DNA of 64,000 bases from Paramacrobiotus metropolitanus. Taxonomy: Eukaryota > Tardigrada > Eutardigrada > Parachela > Macrobiotidae. The stretch covers positions 1,423,529 to 1,487,528 of the forward strand of contig NW_026570239.1 of the NCBI RefSeq assembly GCF_019649055.1. Reading direction: 5' to 3'. Position numbers and translations under genes: made by a program. Under the pieces are notes generated by a model that had not been told where the DNA came from, searched no databases, and saw only the letters and a program-made list of their open reading frames with translations. Positions 53,936 through 64,000 of the stretch are shown in pieces (position 1 is the first letter of the stretch; the number at the start of each line of letters is the position of its first letter).

Positions 53936-55308
53936 CTTAGGTTGTTCGTTTGGTCTTGTTTTCCAGTTTTACCTTTTCTGACTCTTTTAGTTAGCTTAGT
54001 AAATCATTTATCTGAAATCCGCAATGTCGCTTCGTCGAGATGTCTTTGCGTCGAAACGGCTGTGCGACGGAAAGTCTCGCGGCGTGAAGTCTTCCCGACG
54101 AAATGTCCTGTGACGAAACGTCGCGCGACGAGATGGCCTTGCGGTGAAATGTTTGGGACCAAAAGGCCTGCAACTATGTTGTCCGCGGCGAAATGTCGGG
54201 GTGCCATCGCGAGACCTCAGGCGCAGTTGTTTACTTTTAAATATTTCGGAATTCTAATTGATCTAGTAACTCTGCAACCGTACCGCATGAACTTTTTTAA
54301 CGTGGTTGATAATTGCACAAATCATTTAGCTACAGAATCTTAAAACGAGGATAAGAGTTCGGGTTGCGCGAAAGTAAAAGTTTTTTAAAGAACATGAATT
54401 TGGTGCGATGTGCCGATACGCCTGTGTTAATGGAATAATAGAATTTTATCTTTCCTAATTTCTGAAACTTGTAGGAATAAACGAAAATTTCCGTCTGTAT
54501 TTGGCCAACTCGATACTGTTACCGGATGGTAATCGCTGCATCGACTTCGACAAATTCAAAATCCGCTCTTATCTCCTGCCGCTGATGGTCACCGGCGATA
54601 AGGAGAGTGTCACAGCGTTCATAAACGAACGCACACTGGGACATGTGCGACGTATTAGGACGTCGCGCGATGCACCGCCAGTTCCGGCATTCATCAGCAC
54701 GCTGCATTTCCGCTCCAACTGGTATCGTCCCTTCAAAGAGGACCGCACTTTTAGGATGGAGTTTGTCACGGCTGACAATCGCCGCGTAGAAGTGGACACG
54801 ATGCACGGGATACTCAAGGTCCCCTGCTGGGTTCCTGAGGGAATGGGCGGAGTATGTTTTGGAAATACCTTTTGAAACATTACTGGAGCGCGATGTTTAT
54901 AATGCCGGCAGCTCGGAAGACGTGGCGCGGGAGACAAAACCGCAGACAATGAGCGAACTGGTTAATCTTCTGACACCAAGGAAACTGGTCGCGGCCATCC
55001 GACGAATGGAATTTCACAAAATCAATGAAGTGACGGTACAGATACCAAAATTTCGCGTGGAGCGGAATATAGAATTGCAGGAAGCGCTGACCGAGCTGGG
55101 TTTTCGGACGCCGTTACACTGTGGCGTCGATCAGCCGCGTTCGCACGTAGCGAGCATAATGCAGCATGTTAGTTTCGGTATGTAAACTGCCCAGAACCGA
55201 AGCACCGGCTTGCGATTAACCTTCAGCAATTAAAGAAGCTAGTTTTGCAATCATTGCTTAAGAACGTCTAAGATTCTGGCTTTAGAATTATTGTTTAAGG
55301 AACCTCAG

Positions 55309-55760
55309 TGTTAGAGGCACGACAGCCTGCGTGATAGATACGCCACTTTGCGTATGCGTATCACTGCACACATGCTGATTCGCCCTCTCTTGTACGTACG
55401 TGAGTGGCTGCGCTGCACTCTCCGCCTATGCGGATACACCGCGGGCGCACTCACTGAGCATACTTGCTCTCTCGCTCCTCTCTCTCGCTGTATGACTCAG
55501 CGTATATTCGCTCGCGTTGGATACGAGTCCAGTCTGCGCACTCACATTCCATGTGTCTGGACAGCGTGACGCCGTTGCCGCCAGCACATTTCTTTCTCTA
55601 CATTTCATTACGCTCTAGAACTAGCTCGCAGCAACTTGACTGCTCACTTTTCTGCCAGACATTGGCCTTTGTTGTGTTTTTCCCCCGCATTCACGCGGTA
55701 TTTGCTCCACTTTATTTGTACAATAAAGGCACCTGTGAGCCCCCTGCGCTTGCCTGTCAC
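55309..55760 (+). repeat. candidate 5' LTR of the second element
   Basis: Starts TGTTAGAGGCACGAC, holds AATAAA at 55722-55727, ends TGTCACA, and is followed at once by TGGTAAGCAGATC, which could be the primer-binding site. No second copy is available in the window, so the limits are provisional. Confidence 0.45.
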
Positions 55761-57024
55761 ATGGTAAGCAGATCGTCTGGTTTTTCGTTCTACCGGATCC
55801 TTTGAGGAGACGGTAAAGGCATAATCTCGCGGAGAACTTCGGAGAACCCGTGGTTGAAATCAGATTGACTGCGAACGCAGCCTCTGTTTCGACCTGGTCT
55901 TTGCTGTCTAGCGACTGTGGTAGCAACAGGTTGATCGCAAAAGCGATCCCTGCCACCTTCGCTTGCCCTATCTTTTGGCTCTTCCACACAAGGAGAGCAC
56001 TTCGGCTGACTGCCCCAGACGGACGAACGGGAACTTCCCCAATCCCAACTGACGGATCAGGCTCGGACAGTAGCCTGCAGCGCCCAGAAGGAGCCTCTCA
56101 ACAATCGGGGACCTTCGCCTTGAACGGCGACCCGCAACTCTAACGGAAATCGACCTCCCAACGGCGGATCACCGACCTCCACGGACTCTACAGTAACATA
56201 CGGTAAAGTCCCGGTTACAGGTCGACACAGGTCGATTCTAGCTATAACTTTTAATTTCTAACGGCTGAAATTTATTTCTAAGAACTAGAAATAATTTTTC
56301 TACGGTAAAAAGTTAATTTTTGTCGGAGAAACCGACCTACAAAATTACTTTACCGACCTAACTGACCACCCTGTGTAACGGAGCAGAGGTCGGTCATCTT
56401 CTTACTTTCTTGATTTGACGGACTTTCCACCGTCAGAAAAATTTCTGAGAACCTAGAAATTATTTCTAACGGCTTAAAAATTAAAACTTCGACCAGAAAA
56501 CATCTCTGATCGACCTAAAAATATTCTTGTTTTTCCGCGAAAATAAGCGCGAAAATTCTTGAATTTCCTTGTGACGTCAGAACGCCCGATTTTCAGTACT
56601 TTGAGGCTAGCCAATCAGCGTGCAGGGGAAACTTCCCATACGCTTAACATAGGCGTGAATCATCATTTTTTAAAATTTTGCACGCGGCTCGCATTCTGTG
56701 ACGTAGGCAGTGAAGTGCAAGACCACTTAGCCCTGTGACGTCATACTGGTCAGCACAGTAGTATAGGACGTACTCTACTGTAGTACCTTATCATACTGTA
56801 CTGTACCATAGTACTGTATTGTAACGTTGTGTACTGAGTCACACACAGACACATCAACACAACAACAACAACATCAAGTCGGACCATCCTGACCCACGGA
56901 AGTTCCTGAACCGAAAGACGTTCCTGATTCAATTGAACATCCCCACATAAGGGATAGTTCAATTTACTGTACAACAGTACAAGTCTCTCGTTGGTTCCAC
57001 TTGAACCGACCTGACCCGACAACA
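55761..57024 (+). other. leader of the second element
   Basis: 1.26 kb without a convincing gene. It contains several CCGACCT/AGGTCGG inverted pairs, for example ACCGACCT at 56352 with AGGTCGGT at 56387, and short hairpins such as CGCC-TTGAAC-GGCG near 56110. Confidence 0.45.
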
Positions 57025-60000
57025 ATGTCGAACCCGAAGGAAAACGAATACGCCCGAAAGTTCAACACGGACTATTCGCGGCGCCTGACCTCAACGCGCC
57101 GTATGCACTACGGCACTCCGGTCAGGATAAAAGTCAGCCGTCATCAACGGACTCAACGAAGTCGGCCGAGGCAAGGGAGAAGCGCAACGAGCGGATCCTC
57201 CTCGCCGATTCCAACCCAACGTCCGATGACAGCTTCGAGGACGCCCACGACAAGACGTTCCTCGAGCCCCGAGCTGGCTTAGCAGCCCCGTCCCACCCGA
57301 CCGGGGGGGAAATGGAGAATCTGCAGGCTGAGACCACATTGTCTCATGCCGAGGCGGAACACCCACATGGTGTACCGACCTCTACGGACTCAACAGAAGG
57401 ACTTCAACTGAGCTCACAGAAAGCTCAGGAGCCGGTAACGACTACGAAAGTCACCGACGCCGGATACACATCACCCAACCAGACGGACGACGTGAAGAGG
57501 TCGACATCGCCCAACTCGGGTAGAGCGACTTCACCGACCTCGAAGGTCGGAGAGAAGCAACCGATAACGGAAATCGGTCAAGTCCAACCGACCACAGAAG
57601 TCGGTAGGGCTTCACCAACCTCTAAGGACGGTCAACGGAAACCGACCTCGGAGGTCGGTTATCCTCAACCGGAGGTCGGACCTCATCTGACAACACAAGT
57701 CGGAATTGAGGTCGGAAGACTACAGCAATCACCAACCAAGGAAGTTGGCCAAGTCCAACCGACAACAGAAGTCGGGAGGATTTCGCCGACCAAGAAGAAT
57801 GGAAGTCCACCGACCAAGGAGGTTGGTCAACAGAAGCCGCCTACTGAGGTCGGACCTCACCCGACAACACAAGTCGGAACTGAGGTCGGACTACTTCCAC
57901 CGACCAAGGTCGGTCAACAAAGGCAGACCATGGAGGTCGGACCTCGTTCGACAACACAAGTCGGAACTGAGGTCGGGCAACTTCCACCGACCTCAAAGGT
58001 CGGACAACAGCAAGTCGGTCAAGTACAACCGACCTCCCTGGAAAAGAAGCCAGTCGATACAAGGTCGGATATGGATATCCAGTGGCCTAAACTACCGGCC
58101 AAAACGGGAGAAACTGAAGCTCCGCCACGAAGCGGACCTTACCCAGCTGGATCACCGATCAACATACCGATGCCTAACGAAAAGGCTAACTCACCGCTGA
58201 GTCGACCTTTGCCAACAGAAGGCAGGTCGACCCGAGTAACAGAAGCTCAACCGAAGGTGAAGTCGGACAAGTCGTCAACAAGTCGACCTGTCGACTTACT
58301 GAAGAAGCAGTCGCCACCAATGTTCGAACTTGGCGACTCGGGTAGCGAAACGCCACCACCCATGGACGACGTTTTTGACACAACAGTAATGTCACGTCCC
58401 AGTAGCAAGGATGGATTCTTCCGAACGCCGGTGGCACCCCACTTGGGTAACCATAGGTACCAAGCAAGCACGCTTGAGTACACGGCACGGAAGTGGATCG
58501 CATCCACACCTCCAGAAAAGATCGAAGACATCGACCGACTCAGGAAACGATGCCAGGATTTGATCACACAAATCGTCCTGGCCGACCAAATCGTTAACTC
58601 CACGGAAAATCAGATGTCGCGATCGGAGGACACCCATAAGCTCGAACGGAAGCGATGGGAGAAGGAACTAGCCGAGGCCAACAATGGCATTGCTGCGCAA
58701 CAGCGCCGCATTGAACACTTGGAGAGTCATCTCAAGAGGTCCGACAACCCATGTCGGTACGACTTCGAGGAGATTGAACGACTCCGAAGTACACTTGCAA
58801 CGTCAGTGGAATCGGTCTTCGAACTGAAGAGACGCCTTGCCACCGTGGAAAAAGACCTGGCTGACACACAAACAGCCTTGGTCGAATCGGAACTGGCAGC
58901 AGGGACGTTCCACCAACAGCTGAAGCAGGCCAATGAAGAGGCCGAAGTGTACCGGAATGAGGTCGACAGATACATTGTCGAACTCAAGCAGGCCGACGAC
59001 GAGGTCGACCGGCAGAAATATCGAATCGAACAACTCGAAAGGGAGATGGAAACTCTCCTGGTCAGGGCAGGACGACAGCTAATGGCTCACTACGGCCAGC
59101 AACCTGCCTCACCCGACCGAAGTAGAGCCACCAACGACCTGGAACAAGCAAACGCCCAACTGGCCGACCAGGTCTACGGACTCAATGACGCGCTGAAGGA
59201 GGAACAACGACTCCGAGCACAGCTGGAACACAGCCTGGCAGAAGCCCAAAAGGTGTACGAAGCGCAACAGAACCGCATCGCACACTTGGAAGTCCGTGAA
59301 AACGACCTGTACAACTACGGTCTGGACGCGGATAAATATATCGATGACTTAAATCGATATATCGACGAGATGACCACGTATACCGACGACTTGGATACGG
59401 AGGTACGCTGTCTCCAGGAGGAAACGAAACACCTGGAACAATCCAGGACGGAGCCTCCATCCTACAGGACTTCGATGGCAACGGATTTCCACTTTGAACC
59501 GTCGCAAACAGTTCGAGATATCCTGTGGGACATCAAACCCAAAGAGGAGAAGAAGGAACAAAACTTCTTCGTGGGCGTGGTGACAACCAACCCGCTCATC
59601 GGAACTCCCCCGCAGCAACAACCGCTGCCCCACCGTCCAGAACCTGAACGGAATACATCGACTGCAGCACCACATGTGCCAACGTCAAACGTGCCGACAA
59701 CGACGACGGCCACGTTAGGTACTTACACGAGTACCACGTATGCGACGCACACATCGACGCATGCGCCAGCGCCCACCACGTCCCACCCGAATGGACCAGC
59801 GCCTAACCAATGGGGCGCAGGACGGCGACTGGGAGAGCGAACAGGCTCACACCCCAACACGGATGACTTCGGACGCTTAACGATAAGCGACTCCGATTAT
59901 CAGCGGACACGAGCTAGGTCATACAATAATGACCTTCCTCAAGGAGGACGAAGCGGACAACCGAATCCGGAACGCCCTCCCGCCGACTACCCACAAGACT

Positions 60001-61172
60001 CGCAGAACGTGCCTCGGTTCCGACCAACAGAAGGTCGGGCACCACCGAGAAGGCCGTTCAGAAGTCAGCATGGAAGGGTGAACGACCTTCCACCGGGATT
60101 CTACCAACAGCCACAACGGCCACCACGAGCACCAGCTCCTCAGCCGGAACCGTACCCGGCTGGATACCCAGACCAACAAGGTCGGGCATACCCAGACCAA
60201 CAAGGTCGAGGATATCCACAACAACAGAATTATGGATATCCGGAGCAACAGAACCAGTATTACCCAGACCAACAAGGTCGGGGATACCATGCGGAACAAG
60301 GTTGGGAAGCAAACCCTCCCCCACCACCCTATGCCGCGGACGCCCAACAAGCGGCTACCCGGGCATTTCAGGAAACAATGATACGCGTATGTGCCCGCGG
60401 ACGCACACAGAAGCTACCGGAATTCGATGGTGACCATAATAAACTTGAAGGATGGTTAAAACAAATTCGTCGATTCTACGCGGAAGCACAGGAATGGCAT
60501 GAATCGGACCACACATTCATGACCGACCTCATCTCACGACTCGAAGGCCAAGCCGCCCAATGGCACCGGGACACAGCCGGAGCCGAACCTGACGGAGGGT
60601 GGCCAGTCAACGTGTGGTTGACTAAATTCGAAGAGCGGTTCGGAGACAAGAACAAGGAAATTAACGCCGTAACCGCCATGGCCAAACGAAAGTACCGTTT
60701 CGGACAAGAGACGCCGGAACAGTACTATGACGCCATGATGAATATCAAGTCCCGATGTGACACCATCACGGACCAGATGGCACTTTTCCATCTGAAGGAC
60801 AACATTCACGAACCCAAGCTACGAGAAGCCTTGGAGATTCGTATGCCGGCGACTCCGGTAGAACTGCGTGACTACATACGTCAGTTCGTGAACGGAAAGG
60901 AGATGTACGACGTGGTGAAGGGATCACGGGATACAGACTATGCCCGGGTCCGAGCAACAACGCCGACACCAGCTCCTTTACCGCAGGCACCAGTACAAAC
61001 AGTGTACCAGCCGTACATGATGCCGGGATACCAAAGTCCATCGGCAACATATGTGCAACCGACCACACCGATAACGCCACCAGCGCAAATGATGCCGGTC
61101 CAGCAACCGACCTGGGCAGGAGTGGCAGCTGTCAACTGGCAGCACCTCAACCAGCAGCCGGAGCCCCAGTAA
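57025..61172 (+). CDS. large Gag polyprotein with repeat, coiled-coil and capsid regions (second element)
   Basis: The main frame is open from ATG 57312 to 61172 (1286 residues). It is also open upstream without ATG to about 57015, while an ATG at 57025 (MSNPKENEYARK) is in another frame; a frameshift near 57080 would join them. Residues 60-250 are degenerate PT-x-EVG repeats. Residues 380-700 are heptad-rich coiled coil (RRIEHLESHL, RLATVEKDLADTQTA, YRIEQLEREMETLL). Then come Pro/Thr-rich sequence and YPDQQGRGY-type repeats (940-1010). Residues 1020-1200 match Ty3/gypsy capsid (KLPEFDGDHNKLEGWLKQIR, FMTDLISRLEGQAAQW, LTKFEERFGD, KYRFGQETPEQYYDAM). The long N-terminal extension is unusual; most Ty3 Gags are 300-500 residues. 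A Gag-host fusion or an acquired N-terminal module is possible. Confidence 0.75.
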
Positions 61173-62871
61173 ACAACTACGGCGGCCAAAGTCCAGGCTC
61201 TGGAAGTAACCAGAACAACGGGAGTTCTGGGTACAGCCAAAACCCAAACCAGGGATACTCCGCATACGGTCAGAGTCCGACACAAGGATTCGGCGGCGGA
61301 GGTTACAGTCGCGGAAGAGGACGTGGCGGCGGAAATCGCGGCCGCGGTAACTTCAACCGCGGAGGCGAAACCAACAGGGTAACCGACCTCCCAAGCACAA
61401 CAAGGTGCTCGGCAATTCACGACTTATGCGGATAAGATGGAACAACTGTTCCTTCAGTGGACGCTGGCGGACAGCTTTACTTGCCACTTCTGCAAGTTCG
61501 GGAACCATCCCCAGGCACGCTGCGCGTTCATCGGCACTCGGGTGCAGGACGAATCGCCGCTGGTACGAGGATTGGCATACGCGATACCTGACGGGAGGAC
61601 CGTTGGGTTCGGCCAACCCGAACTCGGCACAGATCGTGCCACCCCGCGCCAACGCCAACAAGGAGGAGGCTCGGGCGGTGCTGGTGACGGAAACCAGCAG
61701 GCCGGCTCAGAGTGGGTCGGGCGGAAATCGCAGATACAGTGGAGGTCAACAAGGATCTCCGGAACAGCGGCAACAGCTACCGCCACATCAGCCTTTGGCG
61801 CACCGTCACCCAACAATGGGCCGGCTCGGGAAACTCCTCGGGAAGCATGGTCGATGAGCCCCGGTGACTCATTCGACCTGCGACATCCCACCGAACCACC
61901 GGACAAGGATAACCCTACTAACCAACTTCACTTTAACCGGAGAGAATCGCCCATACCCACAACAGAAGGGGAAGTCATCCAACGGATGGATGCCTTGGTC
62001 AGACAACTAGGTCTGGACCATAACAGCACGGAAGAAGAATTCGTCAACGCATTGATGGCTTCAACAGATGAAGCCACAACGGCCAGAACAATGGCAGAAC
62101 GACTCGGAATTTTTGTTAACAATGGCAAATTCGAGATCCGGACCGGAACGCAACGAATGCCCGACTCACCCGACCCAGCGCATCAACCCGGCGTTGGAAC
62201 GTCGGAGGCCGGAACGCAGGGATTGCGGACCGGCCGACCCAATACCTCAACTTGGCATTGGAACGTCGGAGGTCGGAACGCAAGCAATGCCCGACCTACG
62301 CAGCACGAACAATGCGACTGCGCCGCCCGCCACAGAAAGTGACGCAGGACGGACCGGCCACGGAAGTTGGACCGGACTGCCGGTGAGAAGAAACTCAACC
62401 GAGCAGCCCAGACAAGGGCCAAGACGCGGAGGACCGGGACGCCGATTCACGCAAAGGGGCAACAGAAACTTCCCCAATGTCATCCGGACGCGCAACGGAT
62501 AGATACGCTGCAACAATGGCAGCTATCGACCTCACCGAAGAATCGGAAGGAGAAGTCGAAATATGGGAAACAGTCCCTCTGGAAGCACAGGCACCCGCTC
62601 ACTGGCTGCAGCAGAGTCGGACCTCTCCCAGCAACAACCTCAACCGGCTAGAACAGTAGCCGGACCTCGGACGTTCGTCAACCTCGACTACATATGGTCG
62701 CAAGTGAGGCCAACGGAAACCTCGATAGAAGAACGGATACGAGAACAAACACGACGGTTCGAAACTCCCACCGACGTGCTGGAGGACGGAGTAGCTAACC
62801 GACCTCAGGCACATGAAGTGGTCGTAACCGAAGTGGGACCAATCAAGGCACGCTGACGCCAACAGAAGGCG
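57560..62871 (+). promoter_or_regulatory. scattered stem-loops with an AAC(A/G)GAA-type seven-base loop
   Basis: Stem and loop are listed as 5' arm, loop, 3' arm: 57560 ACCGAT/AACGGAA/ATCGGT; 57587 ACCGAC/CACAGAA/GTCGGT; 57732 CCAAC/CAAGGAA/GTTGG; 57759 CCGAC/AACAGAA/GTCGG; 58210 TGCC/AACAGAA/GGCA; 60020 CCGACC/AACAGAA/GGTCGG; 61210 CCAGAAC/AACGGGA/GTTCTGG; 62056 TGGCTTC/AACAGAT/GAAGCCA; 62507 GCTGC/AACAATG/GCAGC; 62857 CGCC/AACAGAA/GGCG. A related one at 62644 has CCGGCTA/GAACAG/TAGCCGG. Stems differ completely in sequence, loops are alike. Some lie in the PT-x-EVG protein repeats and are not independent. Others lie in unrelated codons or between frames (62857 is non-coding). Confidence 0.6.
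61173..62342 (+). pseudogene. Gag C-terminal: RGG-rich part and zinc knuckle, frameshifted
   Basis: Just after the stop at 61172 another frame reads NYGGQSPGSG, then GGGGYSRGRGRGGGNRGRG, an RGG-type RNA-binding tail. From 61437 a third frame gives a CCHC knuckle, CHFCKFGNHPQARC, followed by low-complexity sequence and RMDALVRQLGLDHNSTEEEF. The frame changes again near 61600. These look like one Gag end broken by indels. Confidence 0.65.
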
Positions 62872-62992
62872 GATCAGTCTCCTTAATTCCCGTCACACCG
62901 ACTGTACGGGAAGTGACCTTCGAAAAAGGACTCACAAGAAACCGAAGACGGTCAGAGCCTGGACACGCAATCCAGATCGGACCGACGCCCAC

Positions 62993-63298
62993 ATGGCGAT
63001 GCTCGACACAGGAGCAGAGACTTCGCTGATCGAACAACGATTCTGCGAACACAACGACCTGCCAATGCAACCTCTTGGCCATTACACTCGGATACTTGGC
63101 GTAGGCGGACAAGTTGCCTTCACCGTAACTCACTGTTGCACCGTACCGGTAACGCTGCAGGGATTTACGAGCCATCACACTTTCCACGTTCAACCGAACA
63201 ACGCGGATATCCCAGTGTTACTTGGATGTGATTACCTTCATTCCAAGTTCACCTTCGTGCTAACGCCCATTCCTAACCGGAACGACCTGGAGGAATGA
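62993..63298 (+). CDS. retropepsin-like aspartic protease of the second element
   Basis: MAMLDTGAETSLIE has the catalytic DTGA. VTVPVTLQG-like strands and PVLLGCDYLHSKF (the conserved LLG-D end) complete a retropepsin of about 95 residues. It would process the polyprotein as a dimer. The frame upstream is open without Met, so it is probably expressed by frameshift or readthrough. Confidence 0.85.
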   Translation: MAMLDTGAETSLIEQRFCEHNDLPMQPLGHYTRILGVGGQVAFTVTHCCTVPVTLQGFTSHHTFHVQPNNADIPVLLGCDYLHSKFTFVLTPIPNRNDLEE

Positions 63299-64000
63299 CG
63301 GTAGTGCGTCTATCCCGATACCAGAGGCATCGGGCACGGTAACTGAAGCAAGGATAAGTCGGCTTGATCACCCGACAAACCCCTTGCCCAACATTTGCCG
63401 TGACTGCCGGGATACCAACCGGACTCTGATCGAGGAGATGCAACTGCACAACGCCATCGAAGCGTACGAAGAAAGGATACGAACTGGAAAACTACGTCCG
63501 AAGAAACGCATACTGAAGACGGCAGTAAAGTCTATCCCGATACCAGAGGCATCCGCAACGGAAGCGGATGCCATCTTAGACAACAAAGTACCGGACTTGG
63601 TTTACGGGAATACAACACTTTCTCGACCGACGGACGTTGGAGATGATGGCCACTCTCCAACAGAACGGGCGGTGACCACGGACCAGATACAGGAAGCACA
63701 ACGGACATGCGAACCTGTGGCCTCGCCGAAGACACATCGACGATGAAGCTTGGGAATGGGAAGACGAACGAGTCCCAATCCATCGGCAGTACACGGAATA
63801 CGGACTTCCAGTACCACGCCCTCTGGAAATACCCTGCCAAGAACTAGGCGGGCACTCTTCAGTTACATGCGACAAGTACAGTTGTACGGAGAATCGACTA
63901 CAACTGCGTTTTGGAAACGGTACGGCGAGGACACCTCAATAACAAGGACGATCCCCCGACCCGTTACCGCCAATCACGGAACACTTTCCGAAGAAGTCAA
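63299..64000 (+). other. region after the protease, no domain recognised
   Basis: A 120-codon frame (63384-63746) begins NICRDCRDTNRTLIEEMQLH and may be the linker before RT. The phrase TCTATCCCGATACCAGAGGCATC occurs twice, in part, at 63309-63331 and 63531-63553, a short direct repeat. Confidence 0.4.

Larger units (their letters stand above)
48690..54205. mobile_element. hAT-like element in the serpin intron, split by later insertions
   Basis: ATCGCGAG is present at 48682-48689 and at 54206-54213, an exact 8-bp target duplication. The termini are CGCACCCGGACAATT on the left and the complement of GGCACCCCGACATTT on the right. Each end has subrepeats with ACTTTTCGCCGCGAAGACAT or CGACGAAATGTC patterns. 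Removing the LTR element and one copy of its duplication leaves about 1.1 kb of non-coding element. This fits an insertion into intron 1 that later became the target for others. Confidence 0.8.
47452..55177 (+). pseudogene. serpin, two exons separated by 6.7 kb of nested transposons; one frameshift, reactive loop exon missing
   Basis: Exon 1 is 47452-47791 (donor GGTAATA), exon 2 is 54475-55177 (acceptor CTTGTAG, donor GGTATGT); the phase 1 junction gives Gly. Exon 1 has the helix A-B signature: YARLSHNLYVKY, NMVLSPLCAEIALLMLHAGA, QEIAELLG. Exon 2 has FRLYLANSILLPDG, VTAFINERTLGHVRRI, the strand 3A part FISTLHFRSNWYRPFKED, and later VLEIPFE, IPKFRVERNIELQEALTELGF. The two parts of exon 2 are in different frames: after PCWVPE the reading moves by one at the GGG run 54840-54842, so one extra G would explain it. 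The reactive-centre loop and C-terminus should be in a further exon beyond the donor at 55178; I find none before 57 kb. A serpin inhibits proteases or has a related extracellular role. A sequencing error rather than a real frameshift is possible. Confidence 0.8.
55309..64000 (+). mobile_element. second Ty3/gypsy-like element, 5' half (runs off the window)
   Basis: Candidate 5' LTR, long leader, a large coiled-coil Gag with a capsid domain, a CCHC knuckle and a DTGA protease follow in order. RT and integrase should lie beyond 64000. The element begins 132 bp after the donor of serpin exon 2, so it may sit in the next serpin intron. Several frameshifts break the coding region (near 57080, 61170, 61600 and after 62300). 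The hexamer CCGACC/GGTCGG is strikingly frequent throughout. Confidence 0.75.

Noticed and set aside
55200-57000. Serpin reactive-loop exon downstream of 55177
   Set aside because: No Glu/Gly/Ala-rich hinge or C-terminal serpin strand in any plus-strand frame before the retroelement Gag.
57388-57402. AACAGAA at 57391 as another heptaloop hairpin
   Set aside because: Flanking bases (GGACTC and GGACTT) do not pair beyond two positions, so not every AACAGAA is in a stem-loop.
58694-58716. Additional AACAG hairpin (GCG-CAACAG-CGC)
   Set aside because: The stem is short and the loop has six bases with alternative pairing; not counted among the heptaloop set.

Overview
The window is eukaryotic, invertebrate-looking DNA. 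Genes are split by short introns (about 50 to 350 bp) with good GT/AG sites, and gene families are metazoan: a rhodopsin-like GPCR, an astacin, a serpin, and a TIL-domain inhibitor with a signal peptide. Most of the rest is transposable elements and their remnants. An ecdysozoan, possibly a tardigrade or small arthropod, fits the gene families and intron sizes, but nothing here proves it.

Layout. 1-4643: a tyrosine-recombinase (DIRS/Ngaro-type) retrotransposon on the minus strand (Gag, RT-RNase H, YR) with direct terminal repeats and an array of five stem-loops behind the YR gene. 4675-8167: a 3.5 kb non-coding element with long inverted ends made of subrepeats. 8515-10592: a MITE and otherwise featureless DNA. 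10593-12408: a four-exon GPCR. 12847-13587: a subrepeat-TIR element. 14276-18507: an inverted duplication of a secreted TIL inhibitor gene, intact on the right (17399-18507) and lacking its start codon on the left, with two MITEs between the arms. 19647-21723: a foldback MITE, a decayed gag-like reading frame and another MITE. 22-30 kb: gene-poor, with dispersed duplicated segments, a decayed non-LTR retrotransposon and a 66 bp serpin relic. 30.5-36 kb: two paralogous genes for a secreted beta-rich protein. 36.5-37.2 kb: two exons of an astacin. 37.7-38.65 kb: retroelement C-terminal domain remnants. 39.0-39.3 kb: a small two-exon secreted protein. 40-46 kb: non-coding DNA with hairpins, a hAT-like element and a 1 kb non-autonomous derivative of the YR retrotransposon. 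47452-55177: a serpin whose first intron holds a nested stack of elements (hAT-like element, three foldback MITEs, complete Ty3/gypsy element). 55309-64000: the 5' half of a second, larger Ty3/gypsy-like element that runs off the window.

The most unusual signals are RNA-level structures in the two big retroelements. The YR element has five tandem 21-nt hairpins with a constant CCACGNA-type seven-base loop and compensatory stem changes, seen again in a divergent copy at 45.85 kb. The 57-63 kb element has scattered hairpins with an AAC(A/G)GAA-type seven-base loop on unrelated complementary stems, in coding and non-coding parts alike. Both are candidates for cis-acting signals, such as packaging or recombinase/Gag recognition, that I do not recognise from known elements.
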